Assembly: GCF_014203275.1 (NCBI RefSeq)
Contig: NZ_JACHIP010000004.1
Coordinates: 248,001-312,000 of the forward strand
From: Granulicella aggregans
Lineage (GTDB): Bacteria; Acidobacteriota; Terriglobia; Terriglobales; Acidobacteriaceae
Length of the DNA stretch: 64,000 nt
Direction: 5' to 3'
Numbering within the stretch: the stretch's first letter is position 1; each line of letters begins with the position of its first letter. Of this stretch, positions 39,170-48,134 are shown in pieces. The notes under the pieces were generated by a model. The model was given only the letters and a program-made list of their open reading frames with translations. It searched no databases and was not told the DNA's origin. Position numbers and translations under genes: made by a program.

Positions 39170-40069
39170 ATGGATATCGCCTCGCTCAATGAGAACTTTG
39201 GAATCCCTGGTGTGCTTGTCTTTGAGGAGCACGGCGAGCTGACCCGCACTGTGATCACGACACCTTCCGCCTCGGCCAGCATCTATCTGCAAGGCGGCCA
39301 TGTGGCGGAGTGGCAGCCAGCAGGGACGGCTCCGGTGCTGTTTACCAGCGGGAACTCCGCGTACAAGAAGGGCAAGGCAATCCGTGGCGGGATCCCGGTG
39401 ATCTTTCCATGGTTTGGCGACCGGCACGACGGGCAGCCGGGACCGGCGCATGGTTTTGCGCGCACAGAGGAGTGGGAGTTCGGCTTCGCAGCGCTGGCTG
39501 GCGACGACCTGCATATGAGCCTGCTGCTGACACCGAACGAGACGTCGCGCAAGCTGGGATTTGACCACTTCCGCGTGGTATTCCACCTCGTAATCGGTCG
39601 CGAACTGCACTTGAAGCTTTCGGTCGTGAGCGACGCCGAGACGCCGCTGGTCTACGAAGAGGCCTTCCATACGTACTTTGCGGTGGGCGATGTGCGCGAG
39701 ACCTCGGTGACCGGACTGCATAACGTGGAGTATCTGGACAAGCGCGACGGCGGCGCGCAGAAGACGCAGGTGGACGATCCGCTGGTGCTGACCCGCGATA
39801 CCGACCGCGTGTATCTGGACACGCAGAGCACGTGCGTGATCGACGACAAGGGCAACAAGCGGAAGATCAAGGTAGCCAAGACGAACTCGTCGACGACGAT
39901 CGTGTGGAACCCCTGGACCGAACTGACGGCGAAGATGGCCGATATGGAGCCGGGCGGCTGGGAAGGGATGATCTGCATCGAGAGCGCGAACGCCGCCGAT
40001 GCGAGCATCACGCTGGCGCACGGAGAGATTCACCACATGGGCTGTGTGATCTCGGTTGATCTCGACTGA
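39170..40069 (+). CDS. D-hexose-6-phosphate mutarotase (YeaD-like)
   Basis: A 299-residue galactose-mutarotase-like enzyme that interconverts the anomers of hexose 6-phosphates. Family features: GGHVAEWQPAG, the IRGGIPVIFPWFGDR segment with phosphate-contacting residues, PAHGFARTEEW with the catalytic His, LVYEEAFHTYFAVGDV, and the closing WEGMICIES with the catalytic Glu region and a metal-free fold. The ATG 39170 is the start of the conserved region; an earlier in-frame codon at 39086 lacks a binding site. It overlaps maf by one base and the two are surely co-transcribed. Confidence 0.9.
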   Translation: MDIASLNENFGIPGVLVFEEHGELTRTVITTPSASASIYLQGGHVAEWQPAGTAPVLFTSGNSAYKKGKAIRGGIPVIFPWFGDRHDGQPGPAHGFARTEEWEFGFAALAGDDLHMSLLLTPNETSRKLGFDHFRVVFHLVIGRELHLKLSVVSDAETPLVYEEAFHTYFAVGDVRETSVTGLHNVEYLDKRDGGAQKTQVDDPLVLTRDTDRVYLDTQSTCVIDDKGNKRKIKVAKTNSSTTIVWNPWTELTAKMADMEPGGWEGMICIESANAADASITLAHGEIHHMGCVISVDLD

Positions 40070-40632
40070 TGCTGATATTGGCTTCTGCTTCTCCGCGCCG
40101 CAAGGACCTGCTGGAACAGATTGGGTTGACGTTCGAGGTTGAGACGGCGGACATCGACGAGACGCCGCATCTCGCGGAAGACCCGACGGCTTATGTGAAG
40201 CGGCTCGCAGAGCATAAGGCGGCGGCGGTCTTTGCGCGTCATGCGAATCGCTCGCGGCTGGTTGTACTGGGCGCGGATACGACCGTTGTCTGTGGCCAGA
40301 TACTCGGAAAGCCGGTGGATGAGGCCGATGCTGCGCGGATGCTTCGTCTGCTGGCGGGGACGACGCATCAGGTGATCACGGGAGTGGCGATCGTTACGGC
40401 GAGCGCTCCACCGATGGTGGCTGCCGAGGTGACCGAGGTCGAGTTCAGCTCGATGACGGACGCGCAGATCGCGGCCTATGTGTCGACCGGTGAGCCGATG
40501 GGCAAGGCCGGGGCGTATGCGATTCAGGGGCGTGCCGCGAAGTTCATTCCGAGGATCTCGGGGGACTACTTCAACGTGGTGGGGCTGCCGCTGGCGCGGG
40601 TTGCGGCGATGCTGGCGGAGTTGCAGCGCTGA
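40069..40632 (+). CDS. maf: Maf family nucleotide pyrophosphatase
   Basis: Maf proteins hydrolyse the canonical pyrimidine or modified nucleotides and are linked to septum formation and nucleotide-pool cleaning. The 187-residue chain has the family start LILASASPRRKDLLEQIGL, the catalytic region VLGADTTVVCGQILGKP and the strand HQVITGVAIV. The ATG overlaps the mutarotase stop (TGATG), a sign of coupled translation. The closing YAIQGRAAKFIPRISGDYFN motif is intact. The dTTP/UTP-type subgroup is likely from the VCGQILGKP segment, but this is not certain. Confidence 0.95.
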   Translation: MLILASASPRRKDLLEQIGLTFEVETADIDETPHLAEDPTAYVKRLAEHKAAAVFARHANRSRLVVLGADTTVVCGQILGKPVDEADAARMLRLLAGTTHQVITGVAIVTASAPPMVAAEVTEVEFSSMTDAQIAAYVSTGEPMGKAGAYAIQGRAAKFIPRISGDYFNVVGLPLARVAAMLAELQR

Positions 40633-40679
40633 GGCAAGCTGGTGGTTGTGCGTCATGCAATACGGCGGTTATCCCAGCC

Positions 40680-40735
40680 GCTTACGTCCCACCCATCCTC
40701 GCAAAAGACGCGAGTATGGATGGGGCACCCGAGCT
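40680..40735. repeat. palindromic intergenic repeat family C, copy 3
   Basis: A stem CCCATCC (40692-40698) / GGATGGG (40718-40724) with inner TCGC/GCGA pairing, followed by GCACCCG. The right end GATGGGGCACCCG is shared with copy 1 (GATGTGGGGCACCCG). It lies between maf and the convergent peptidase gene. Confidence 0.5.
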
Positions 40736-40767
40736 GCTGGGGAGGTCAGGATTTCTGGCGCACTACA

Positions 40768-41919
40768 CTAGGTCGTGGCGATCATCGCTGCCAGTAAGGC
40801 GGTCCTCGGCGTTAGGTGTTCGATCACGATGGACTCGTGGGCGGCGTGTGCGCCATCGCCGACCGCGCCCATGCCGTCAAGCGTGGGGATGCCGAGGGCG
40901 GAGGTGAAGTTGCCGTCTGAGCCGCCGCCGGTCGAAGCCTCGTCGAGGGTGAAACCGAGTTCTGCTGCTAGCTGGCGGGCTTGTTTGAAGAGGGCGACGG
41001 TGCCGGACGTTCGCTCCATGGGAGGGCGGTTGATGCCGCCTTCGACGGTGAGGCGGCAGGCCTTGTCGGTGACCTTCAGGCTGCGGAAGAGTTTGCCTAC
41101 GCGCGCGGCATCGCTGGCCTTTGCGATTCGGACGTCTACTTCGGCGAAGGCTTCGGCGGCGACGACGTTCGAGCGGGTTCCTCCGCCGATGACGCCGCAG
41201 TTCACGGTGCGCTTGCGCGTTGGGTCGGTGAAGCCGGAGACGGTCTCGACGAGGCGGGCGATCTCGCGGATGGCGGAGTGGCCGCGGTCGAAGTCGACGC
41301 CGCTGTGGGAGGCGACGCCGGTGACGTGGAGGCGGTACTCGCCGACACCCTTGCGGGCGGTCTTGTAGGCGAGGCCCTGGGCGGGTTCGAGGACGAAGAC
41401 ACCGGCGGACTCGCCTGCGAGGCTCTCGGTGATGGGGCGGGAGACGGTGCTGCCGACCTCTTCGTCGCTGTTGAGGAGTAGGGTGACCGGGCGGGTGAGG
41501 GCGTCGGATTCGCGCAGGGATCGGAGCGCGGTGAGGGCCATGATGACGCCGGCCTTCATGTCGAGCACGCCCGGGCCCCAGAATCTCCCGTCGGCTTCGC
41601 GCCAGGGCATGGACTTGAGAGTGCCCATGGGCCAGACGGTGTCGAGATGGCCGAGCAGAAGGAGGGGCTTCTGTTTCGAGCGTTGAGGGCCAAAGTGGAG
41701 TTCGAGGATGTGGCCGAAGTGCTTCTGTTTGTGTATTTTTGCCTTTGCGCCGAGGGCCTTGGCCAACTCCGCGACGAAGTCGTTAGCGCGGTTTACTGCT
41801 GCAGGATCGTCACTTGGGGACTCGATCTCAACGAGCGTGCGGAGGTTCTTTGTGAGCCAGATGTTGCTGGATGCGATTGTTGATGCGAGTGAACGAAGCT
41901 CCAGTTCAACCTTCTTCAT
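40768..41919 (-). CDS. M20 family metallopeptidase (glutamate carboxypeptidase-like)
   Basis: A 383-residue dinuclear zinc peptidase like carboxypeptidase G2, which removes a C-terminal Glu or similar residue. Metal ligands and catalytic residues are visible: His and Asp in LLLLGHLDTVWP, Asp in GPGVLDMKAG, Glu-Glu in NSDEEVGS, and His in GDGAHAAHES near the end; the dimerisation domain with GVASHSGVDFDRGHSAI lies between. No signal peptide is seen, so the enzyme is probably cytoplasmic. The start ATG at 41919 is close to the conserved region. Confidence 0.9.
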   Translation of the reverse strand: MKKVELELRSLASTIASSNIWLTKNLRTLVEIESPSDDPAAVNRANDFVAELAKALGAKAKIHKQKHFGHILELHFGPQRSKQKPLLLLGHLDTVWPMGTLKSMPWREADGRFWGPGVLDMKAGVIMALTALRSLRESDALTRPVTLLLNSDEEVGSTVSRPITESLAGESAGVFVLEPAQGLAYKTARKGVGEYRLHVTGVASHSGVDFDRGHSAIREIARLVETVSGFTDPTRKRTVNCGVIGGGTRSNVVAAEAFAEVDVRIAKASDAARVGKLFRSLKVTDKACRLTVEGGINRPPMERTSGTVALFKQARQLAAELGFTLDEASTGGGSDGNFTSALGIPTLDGMGAVGDGAHAAHESIVIEHLTPRTALLAAMIATT

Positions 41920-42070
41920 GACCGCATCCTATAGCAGTCACGCACTTTAGTAATAGCGCGGAGTGCTTGGGAATGGCTCATTCTGACTGCAGAGTGTGGC
42001 TTTTCGGACACATGTAAACATGGAACAAAGATTCTAGAATTAGAAGGTTGTTGCTGAGGAATCTTAGCGC

Positions 42071-42988
42071 GTGGCGATCGAAGCTCACTTCGAGCACACA
42101 ATTCGTTCCGAGATTGCCTTTGAAGGCATCGGACTTCACAGTGGAGCCCCGGTCTCGATGAAACTGATTCCGGCGCCCGCCGGTTCAGGCATTGTCTTCA
42201 GACGTACCGATCTGGACAACTTCGAGATTCCAGCTACTGGCCGCAACGTCGCGAAGGTAAGTTATGCGACCAGCCTGATGCGGCAGAGCGTACTGATCTC
42301 CACGACCGAACATCTTCTTTCCGCCCTTATCGGCTATGGCGTCGACAACGTGATTGTGCAAATCGACAATCTTGAGGTGCCGATCCTGGATGGGAGCGCG
42401 TTGCCCTACGTGCAGGCGTTCAAGACGGTGGGATTGAAACAGCAGCGACGCAAGCGTGAGTACATCCGCATACTGAAGGACGTTGAGGTGGAAGACGGCA
42501 GCAAGTTTATCGGGGTGTATCCGGGTTCTGGCTACTCCATTGAGTACCGTATCGACTTCCCTGATCCGATCGGCTTTGGAACTTTCTCTGGCGACCTTGA
42601 GGGCGGCGTTTATGCCGACCTGATCGCTCCGGCACGCACCTTCGGTTGGAAGGAAGACGAGCCGATGCTGCGCAACATGGGACTGATCCGTGGGGCTTCC
42701 GAGGCTTGCGCGATTATCCTTACGCGCAAGGGAATTGAGAACGGACCACTGCGATTTGTGGATGAGTTTGTCCGGCACAAGGTGCTGGACCTGATCGGCG
42801 ACCTGGCGCTGGCGGGGAAGCGGATTCAGGGCCGCGTCGTCGCCGAGCGCGCTGGACACGCAATGCATACGGCGCTGGTAAAGAAGCTGATGGCAGATCG
42901 TTCAGCGTGGGAACTTGCCTACGGTTATGTTGAGCCTGCTCCCGAAAAGAGCCACGCGCAGGCTTCTCTTGTCTCCGCGATTGCTTAG
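42071..42988 (+). CDS. lpxC: UDP-3-O-acyl-N-acetylglucosamine deacetylase
   Basis: LpxC removes the acetyl group from UDP-3-O-acyl-GlcNAc, the committed step of lipid A synthesis, and needs zinc. The 305-residue protein keeps the catalytic Glu80 and zinc ligand His81 in TTEHLLSAL, zinc ligands His236 and Asp240 in HKVLDLIGD, and a catalytic His263 in AGHAMH. The substrate-binding segment DGSALPYVQAF and the start IGLHSGAPV are typical. The start is GTG 42071. It is followed by folK after six bases, so the two are one unit. Its presence shows a Gram-negative outer membrane. Confidence 0.96.
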   Translation: MAIEAHFEHTIRSEIAFEGIGLHSGAPVSMKLIPAPAGSGIVFRRTDLDNFEIPATGRNVAKVSYATSLMRQSVLISTTEHLLSALIGYGVDNVIVQIDNLEVPILDGSALPYVQAFKTVGLKQQRRKREYIRILKDVEVEDGSKFIGVYPGSGYSIEYRIDFPDPIGFGTFSGDLEGGVYADLIAPARTFGWKEDEPMLRNMGLIRGASEACAIILTRKGIENGPLRFVDEFVRHKVLDLIGDLALAGKRIQGRVVAERAGHAMHTALVKKLMADRSAWELAYGYVEPAPEKSHAQASLVSAIA

Positions 42989-42994
42989 CTCCTT

Positions 42995-43495
42995 GTGACC
43001 GGGTCGGAATCGTTGACAGAAACAGCGGCAGTCGCTCTTGGATCAAACCTGGACTCGCCCGTCGGTGACAGGGCCGCGAACCTCCGGATTGCAATCGAAC
43101 ACCTTGCCAGTGTCGGGAGAGTCGTAGCGGTTTCCAGCTTTTATGACACAGCGCCGGTCGGCTATCTGGATCAGCCTCGCTTTCTGAACGCCACTGTGCT
43201 GCTCGAGACAGAGCTTGCGCCGCATGATCTTCTTGAGGGTCTCCTGGCGATCGAGAAGACGATGGGGCGGGATCGGTCGTCGACGGTGGCGAAGGGGCCG
43301 AGGGTGATCGACCTGGACCTGCTGCTCTTTGGCACGAAAGTGATGCAGACGGCCACGCTCACCCTTCCGCATCCTGCGATGTGGGAGCGGCGATTCGTTC
43401 TGGAGCCACTCGCGGAGATTGCTGCGGACATGGTCGACCCCGTCTCAGGGAGAACGGTCGACGAGTCGCTTCGCGGCCTTAAAGACAGCGAGTAA
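42995..43495 (+). CDS. folK: 2-amino-4-hydroxy-6-hydroxymethyldihydropteridine diphosphokinase
   Basis: FolK (HPPK) transfers pyrophosphate from ATP to the pterin in folate synthesis. The 166-residue chain has ALGSNLDSPVGDRAANL, the SSFYDTAPVGYLDQPRFLN loop with pterin contacts, the GRDRSS region with basic residues and RVIDLDLLLFG with the two Mg-binding Asp. The closing LPHPAMWERRFVLEPLAEI is standard. The start is GTG 42995; a TTG at 43013 is possible. It follows lpxC by six bases. Confidence 0.93.
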   Translation: MTGSESLTETAAVALGSNLDSPVGDRAANLRIAIEHLASVGRVVAVSSFYDTAPVGYLDQPRFLNATVLLETELAPHDLLEGLLAIEKTMGRDRSSTVAKGPRVIDLDLLLFGTKVMQTATLTLPHPAMWERRFVLEPLAEIAADMVDPVSGRTVDESLRGLKDSE

Positions 43496-43549
43496 TCTCC
43501 AGTACGGCTGCGGCCATGGGGTATAGTCATTGCCATTCAGGATGGTGGC

Positions 43550-44338
43550 ATGTCCGTGACATTGAGATCCCTGCGTCTTCCGATGAGCCTCGCTCTACTT
43601 GCAGGCACGGTGCTGCTGATTTCATCGTGCAGCAAGGCACCACGCGATTACCCGGTCGGGACTCCGCAGCCGCATGACAGCTCAAACGGCGATTCTCGTG
43701 GGGGAATTCCTGATGAGCCTGTGAGGCATGACCATCGTGATCGCACGCCCAGCCGCTCTCCTGCGTCTGTCGACACGCAGCCTACCGAAGATGAACTGAT
43801 CGAGCAGAGCCTGCAGAACCTGAAGCAGGGCAAGCTTGCCTATGCGACGCCGGCCAGGATGAAGACGGGCGAGTCGCAGACGGTCACCGCCCGTATCGGT
43901 TCGGAGCAGATGGACAGCGGAGCACTGACCCAGGGGCTTGGCCAGAATGGTGAGACGGTTACTACTGCCAGCACGCCCGTCTCGGTCAAGATGAAGATGA
44001 CGTTGAAGAGTGCCGACTTCGATATAACGCCACTCAGCTCCGAAGAGCAGGTGGTGGGTGGAACGACGCCGACAGAGTGGCAGTGGACGGTATCGCCGAA
44101 GCACTCAGGCAAACTGCGCCTGCATCTCGACGCCGTGGTTGAGTTGAAGAATATATCGCGCGATTTCACTACGGTAGATCGCGAGATTGCGGTCTCGGTC
44201 GATCCTGTTGGGGCTATTACGGGCTTTGTCCAGCACAACTGGCAGTGGATCTTGTCGACGCTTGCGGCCGGGATTGGGCTGGCGTGGAAGTTCTTCGGCT
44301 CGAAGAAGAAGGAGTCGGACGGGACGGCAACGCCGTGA
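43550..44338 (+). CDS. lipoprotein with C-terminal membrane segment, unknown family
   Basis: A 262-residue protein with a lipobox-like LLISSC near residue 27 and a Pro/Asp-rich, low-complexity stretch to about residue 80. A beta-rich domain follows (about 95-225; ARMKTGESQTVTARIG, VKMKMTLKSADF, WQWTVSPKHSGKLRLHLDA), then a single C-terminal membrane segment (WILSTLAAGIGLAWKFF). Having both a lipid anchor and a terminal membrane segment is odd; the chain would be held at both ends. I do not recognise the family. The TPR gene is convergent, three bases away. Confidence 0.6.
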   Translation: MSVTLRSLRLPMSLALLAGTVLLISSCSKAPRDYPVGTPQPHDSSNGDSRGGIPDEPVRHDHRDRTPSRSPASVDTQPTEDELIEQSLQNLKQGKLAYATPARMKTGESQTVTARIGSEQMDSGALTQGLGQNGETVTTASTPVSVKMKMTLKSADFDITPLSSEEQVVGGTTPTEWQWTVSPKHSGKLRLHLDAVVELKNISRDFTTVDREIAVSVDPVGAITGFVQHNWQWILSTLAAGIGLAWKFFGSKKKESDGTATP

Positions 44339-44341
44339 TCA

Positions 44342-45445
44342 CTACGTGAGTCGCTTCAGGTCCCTCTTCGCCGCATCCAGTGACCCGTCCATCTGCACCG
44401 CTGTCTGCAACTCGCGGATGGCATCGGCCTTCCGGCCCTGCTTCTCGAGGACGAGGCCTAGGCGCCAGTGGGCGCCGGCGTGCGAGGGTGCCTGTCCTTC
44501 CGGCGGCTGGGTTAGATAGTCACGGAGCCATGTCTCTGCGAGGGAGAGTTGGGCGGTGGCGTTGCTGGTGAGTATCGCGACTGCGGCGCGATACTGGGGC
44601 GTCCGGTCATCTGACACCTTTGCCCGGGCCTGTTTCAGCGTTGCGTCGAGCTCAGCCCAGCGTCCTATCTTCGCGTAGAGGGTGGCAAGGGTGCTCCAGG
44701 CGTTGACGCGGGTTGGGTCTATCGCAACGGCTCGATTAGCCTCTGTCTCCGCGTCGCCGAAGCGAGCGGGGTCTTCGAGACAGGCAGCCGCTAGGGCCGC
44801 GCGAGCTTCGTAGTCGTCAGGCCTTGCTGCGACAGCCGTGCGCCAGACTGTGATCACGGCAGCGTTGCGGCGGGGCAGGTTTGTGTCGTCGTTCAGGAAG
44901 TCCGCGCGGGCTGTGGCGGCGCGGAAGGGCGAGATGGGGAAGAGCCTGTCGGCCGTTTGCCGGGCCTTGTTCTTGTCGCCGCCTACCATCCCCGGGGCGT
45001 TCCAGTAAAACTGAGCGAGGTCCTGGAGCGCGTCGACGTCATTGGGGTCGAACTCGAGCGTCTTGTCGACCTCTTTGCGGAAGCGGTGGACCAGGGCGAT
45101 CTTCTCGAAGGTGCCGGCGTTGCTGGAAGCGAGCTTCGCTCCGAGAGCGTCTCCCAGGTGCGCATGGGCTTCGGCGCTGCGCGGGTCAGCGGCGACGGCC
45201 TTTTCGCCGTTGGCGATGGCGGAGTCCAGGCGATTGAAGGCCCAGTCCACGATGGAGAGATCGCTGAGGTAGTGTGCGTCGTTTGGTGTGCGGGCCAGCG
45301 CCGCGCGGATGGCGACTTCGGCGCGGCGATAGTGGCCGTCGGCGAGCAGTTTATCGGCGGGGGCTATGCCAATAGTCTGTGCGGGAGCTGCGGCTCCGAT
45401 TCCGATCGACAGAAGCAGCAGGAGTCTGCTTTCGAGGACGCGCAT
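44342..45445 (-). CDS. exported TPR-repeat protein
   Basis: A 367-residue exported protein with a signal peptide (SRLLLLLSIGIGAAAPAQT) followed by about eight helix pairs of the tetratricopeptide type, seen as DPRSAEAHAHLGDALGAKL, DPNDVDALQDLAQFYW, DDYEARAALAAACLEDP, TRVNAWSTLATLYAKIG and GAHWRLGLVLEKQGR. TPR domains bind other proteins; the partner is unknown. The two neighbouring genes are a lipoprotein of unknown function (convergent) and a prolyl oligopeptidase family gene (divergent). Confidence 0.85.
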   Translation of the reverse strand: MRVLESRLLLLLSIGIGAAAPAQTIGIAPADKLLADGHYRRAEVAIRAALARTPNDAHYLSDLSIVDWAFNRLDSAIANGEKAVAADPRSAEAHAHLGDALGAKLASSNAGTFEKIALVHRFRKEVDKTLEFDPNDVDALQDLAQFYWNAPGMVGGDKNKARQTADRLFPISPFRAATARADFLNDDTNLPRRNAAVITVWRTAVAARPDDYEARAALAAACLEDPARFGDAETEANRAVAIDPTRVNAWSTLATLYAKIGRWAELDATLKQARAKVSDDRTPQYRAAVAILTSNATAQLSLAETWLRDYLTQPPEGQAPSHAGAHWRLGLVLEKQGRKADAIRELQTAVQMDGSLDAAKRDLKRLT

Positions 45446-45643
45446 TCTGGTAGGACTCCTGACAGGTGCAGGGCGTTGTTGCTTCCGAAAAGAATGCTAG
45501 CCTATCCGCGTTACTGGGGAAGTACAACTACGATGCGTCCTTGCAGATTGCGATCGATGCCGCGCCCAATCGGACCGGGAGAGTTGTTGACCACGCGCAG
45601 GTGACGCCATTCTGGCCAGTCGCGCTCTGCTAGACTTTGCGTC

Positions 45644-47740
45644 ATGCGAAATCTGTCCCTCTCCGTGTTGTTGCGTCCTGTTTTGCGCTTCGGAACGTCG
45701 GCATTGTTGGTCTCTCTGGCGTTGCCCTTCGCGGCAGCCGCACAGACCGCGAAGCACAACATGACGCCAGACGATCTGGCAAAGTTTGTCCGGGTCGGAT
45801 CGCCCGTTCTCTCGCCCGACGGCAAGCTGATCGCCTATACCGTCTCGCGAATCAACACGGAGGAAGACAAGCGTACGAACGAACTCTGGATGATCGGATT
45901 CGATGGCCAGAACGACGTGCAGCTTACCTACGGCAAGGAGTCCGCCGGCAACCCGCAGTGGAGTCCGGATGGCCGGTATCTCTCCTTCACCAGCTCGCGC
46001 GAGGGTAAGGCGAAGGGATCGCAGGTGTGGCTGCTTGACCGGCGCGGCGGCGAGGCGCGGCAGTTGACGGAGGTGAAGGAGAACCTCGGCGGATATAGCT
46101 GGTCGCCGGACTCGAAGACGCTGTTGCTGGGTCTCCAGGTGAAGGACGAGCCCGAGCCGGAGAAGGGTGGCAAGCCGGTTCCGCCGAAGCCGATTGTGCT
46201 GGACCGCTTTCACTTCAAGCAAGATGTTGAAGGCTATCTGACGGAGAAAAAGGACCACCTCTATCTCTTCGATGTGGAGTCGAAGAAGCTCTCGAAGCTG
46301 ATTGGGACGCAGCCGGATAAAGATCATCCGCTAGATGAGAAGTACGAAGAGTCGCAGGCTGTCTGGTCGCCCGATGGATCGAAGATCGCCTTTGTCAGCA
46401 ACCAGAGCGTTCCCGATCCTGACCGCACTGTGAACAGCGATGTCTTCGTGGTCGATGCGAAGGCTGGATCGAATGCTCGCAAACTAACGACGTTTATCGG
46501 CGCGGATGAGGGGCCGCTATCGTGGTCGCCCGATGGCGCGATGATCGCGTACCGGAAGGGCACGTCAGAGAAGTATTCGATCTACGAGATGCCGCAATTG
46601 GCGACTGTCGAAGTAGCAACGGGCAACGCAGAGTTGGTGGCGAAGTCGCTGGATAACTGGACCAGCGGGCCGGTCTTCTCGGTGGATGGCAAGTCGATTC
46701 TCACAACGATTCAGGATGACCGTCTCGACTATCCCGCAGAGGTCTCGCTAAGCGGTGCCGTGAAGCGGCTGGTCCGTGAGTCGGGATCTGCCAGTGGGCT
46801 TACGCAGAAGGCAGGCCACGTCGCTCTGCTGTGGACGACCGACTCCACCGATCCCGAGATCTATTCGCTTGAAGGTGGCACGCTGCACAAGCTGACCTCG
46901 CATAACGATGAGGTAGTCGCATCGCTCAACCTTGCGACGACGGAGGAGCTTTCGGCGAAGACTTCGGATGGCAATGATGTGCATAGCCTGCTGACGATGC
47001 CCGTCGGCTACAAGGCTGGCACGAAGGTGCCGATGCTGCTGTTCATCCACGGTGGCCCGACGGGACAAGATGCGCATGAGTTCGACCCGTACCGGCAGAT
47101 CTTTGCCGGGCATGGATACGCTGTGTTGAACGTGAACTACCGTGGCAGCACCGGACGCGGCCACGCGTATAGCTATGCCATCAACGCTGATTGGGGGCAT
47201 AAGGAGGTCATCGACCTGATGGCTTCGGTGGACGCGGCGATTGCGACGGGAAGGATCGATGCGGACAAGCTGGTCGTCGGCGGATGGAGCTACGGAGGCA
47301 TCCTGACGGACTACTCCATCGCCAGCACCACCCGCTTCAAGGCAGCATCGAGCGGCGCGGGCATGGGTAATCTGATCGTGCTCTACGGCATCGACGAATA
47401 CATCCAGCAGTACGAGAACGAGATTGGGCCGCCGTGGAAGAACACCGAGCTTTATCTGAAGCTCTCCTATCCCTTCTTTCATGCCGATCGCATCAAGACG
47501 CCGACACTGTTCATGGGCGGCGACAAAGACTTCAACGTGCCGCTCGAGGGCGGGGAGCAGATGTACCAGGCTCTCAAGAGTGTTGGCACGCCTGCAGAGC
47601 TGATTGTCTATCCGGGCGAGTTCCATGGCTTCCAGAGGCCAAGTTTTGTGAAGGACCGCTTCGTGCGCTGGATGGGCTGGTACGACAAGTATCTTGGGAT
47701 CGCGCCTGCTCCGGCTACACCGGTCGTGCCTTCAAAATAG
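45644..47740 (+). CDS. S9 family peptidase (prolyl oligopeptidase/DPP-like)
   Basis: An exported 698-residue serine peptidase with a signal peptide ending in AAAAQT. The N-terminal two thirds contain WD40-like beta-propeller repeats of the PD40 type (SPVLSPDGKLIAYTVSR, QWSPDGRYLSFTSS, SWSPDSKTLLLG, SPDGSKIAFVSN). The C-terminal alpha/beta-hydrolase domain carries the triad Ser549 in GGWSYGGI, Asp629 in GDKDFNVP and His661 in EFHGF, and the oxyanion-side LLFIHGGPTGQD. The propeller limits access, so it cuts short peptides after Pro or Ala. A strong terminator follows. Confidence 0.95.
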   Translation: MRNLSLSVLLRPVLRFGTSALLVSLALPFAAAAQTAKHNMTPDDLAKFVRVGSPVLSPDGKLIAYTVSRINTEEDKRTNELWMIGFDGQNDVQLTYGKESAGNPQWSPDGRYLSFTSSREGKAKGSQVWLLDRRGGEARQLTEVKENLGGYSWSPDSKTLLLGLQVKDEPEPEKGGKPVPPKPIVLDRFHFKQDVEGYLTEKKDHLYLFDVESKKLSKLIGTQPDKDHPLDEKYEESQAVWSPDGSKIAFVSNQSVPDPDRTVNSDVFVVDAKAGSNARKLTTFIGADEGPLSWSPDGAMIAYRKGTSEKYSIYEMPQLATVEVATGNAELVAKSLDNWTSGPVFSVDGKSILTTIQDDRLDYPAEVSLSGAVKRLVRESGSASGLTQKAGHVALLWTTDSTDPEIYSLEGGTLHKLTSHNDEVVASLNLATTEELSAKTSDGNDVHSLLTMPVGYKAGTKVPMLLFIHGGPTGQDAHEFDPYRQIFAGHGYAVLNVNYRGSTGRGHAYSYAINADWGHKEVIDLMASVDAAIATGRIDADKLVVGGWSYGGILTDYSIASTTRFKAASSGAGMGNLIVLYGIDEYIQQYENEIGPPWKNTELYLKLSYPFFHADRIKTPTLFMGGDKDFNVPLEGGEQMYQALKSVGTPAELIVYPGEFHGFQRPSFVKDRFVRWMGWYDKYLGIAPAPATPVVPSK

Positions 47741-47759
47741 CAACGCACCACGTAACAAT

Positions 47760-47802
47760 GCCGGAGCGCCGCAATCCATCGCGGCGCTCCGGCTTTGTTG
47801 TT
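47760..47802 (+). terminator. rho-independent terminator
   Basis: A 13-base-pair stem GCCGGAGCGCCGC (47760-47772) / GCGGCGCTCCGGC (47781-47793) with an 8-base loop, followed by TTTGTTGTT. It ends the S9 peptidase gene and lies just before the end of the convergent RcnB-like gene. Confidence 0.85.
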
Positions 47803-47810
47803 GCGAAAAA

Positions 47811-48134
47811 TTAGTGAGCGGCTGAGGCGATGATCGCAGACGCGATGATGCCTGTTGCAACGGCAGCCAGGACGTAATTACCGTCTACTTCGCGCCATTC
47901 GTAACCGCGGGGCGGCTGGCGCAGATGGTAGGTGCGGTAGTCGATGCGCTCACCGCGATTCCAGTCATCGTGGTTCATGTGATAACCATGCTTCCACTCT
48001 TCATGATGGACGTAGGGATGGTTCTGATGGTGATCGTCGTGATGTTCGTCATGATGATCCTGGGCGAAAAGCGAGCCCCCGATAAGACCGGTGGCAACTA
48101 CAGATACTGCGAGAAGCTTGCGGATAGTGTGCAT
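47811..48134 (-). CDS. RcnB-like exported His-rich protein
   Basis: A 107-residue exported protein. Start ATG 48134 has AGAGGG close upstream; the frame continues far upstream without support. A signal peptide (MHTIRKLLAVSVVATGLIGG) is followed by a dense His/Asp cluster (HHDEHHDDHHQNHPYVHH), then the RcnB core with RGERIDYRTYHLRQPPRGYE and VDGNYVLAAVATG. RcnB of E. coli is a periplasmic protein in nickel/cobalt homeostasis. The His cluster suggests metal binding. No transporter gene is adjacent, so a metal role is only inferred. The short hydrophobic C-terminus (GIIASAIIASAAH) is common in the family. Confidence 0.75.
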   Translation of the reverse strand: MHTIRKLLAVSVVATGLIGGSLFAQDHHDEHHDDHHQNHPYVHHEEWKHGYHMNHDDWNRGERIDYRTYHLRQPPRGYEWREVDGNYVLAAVATGIIASAIIASAAH

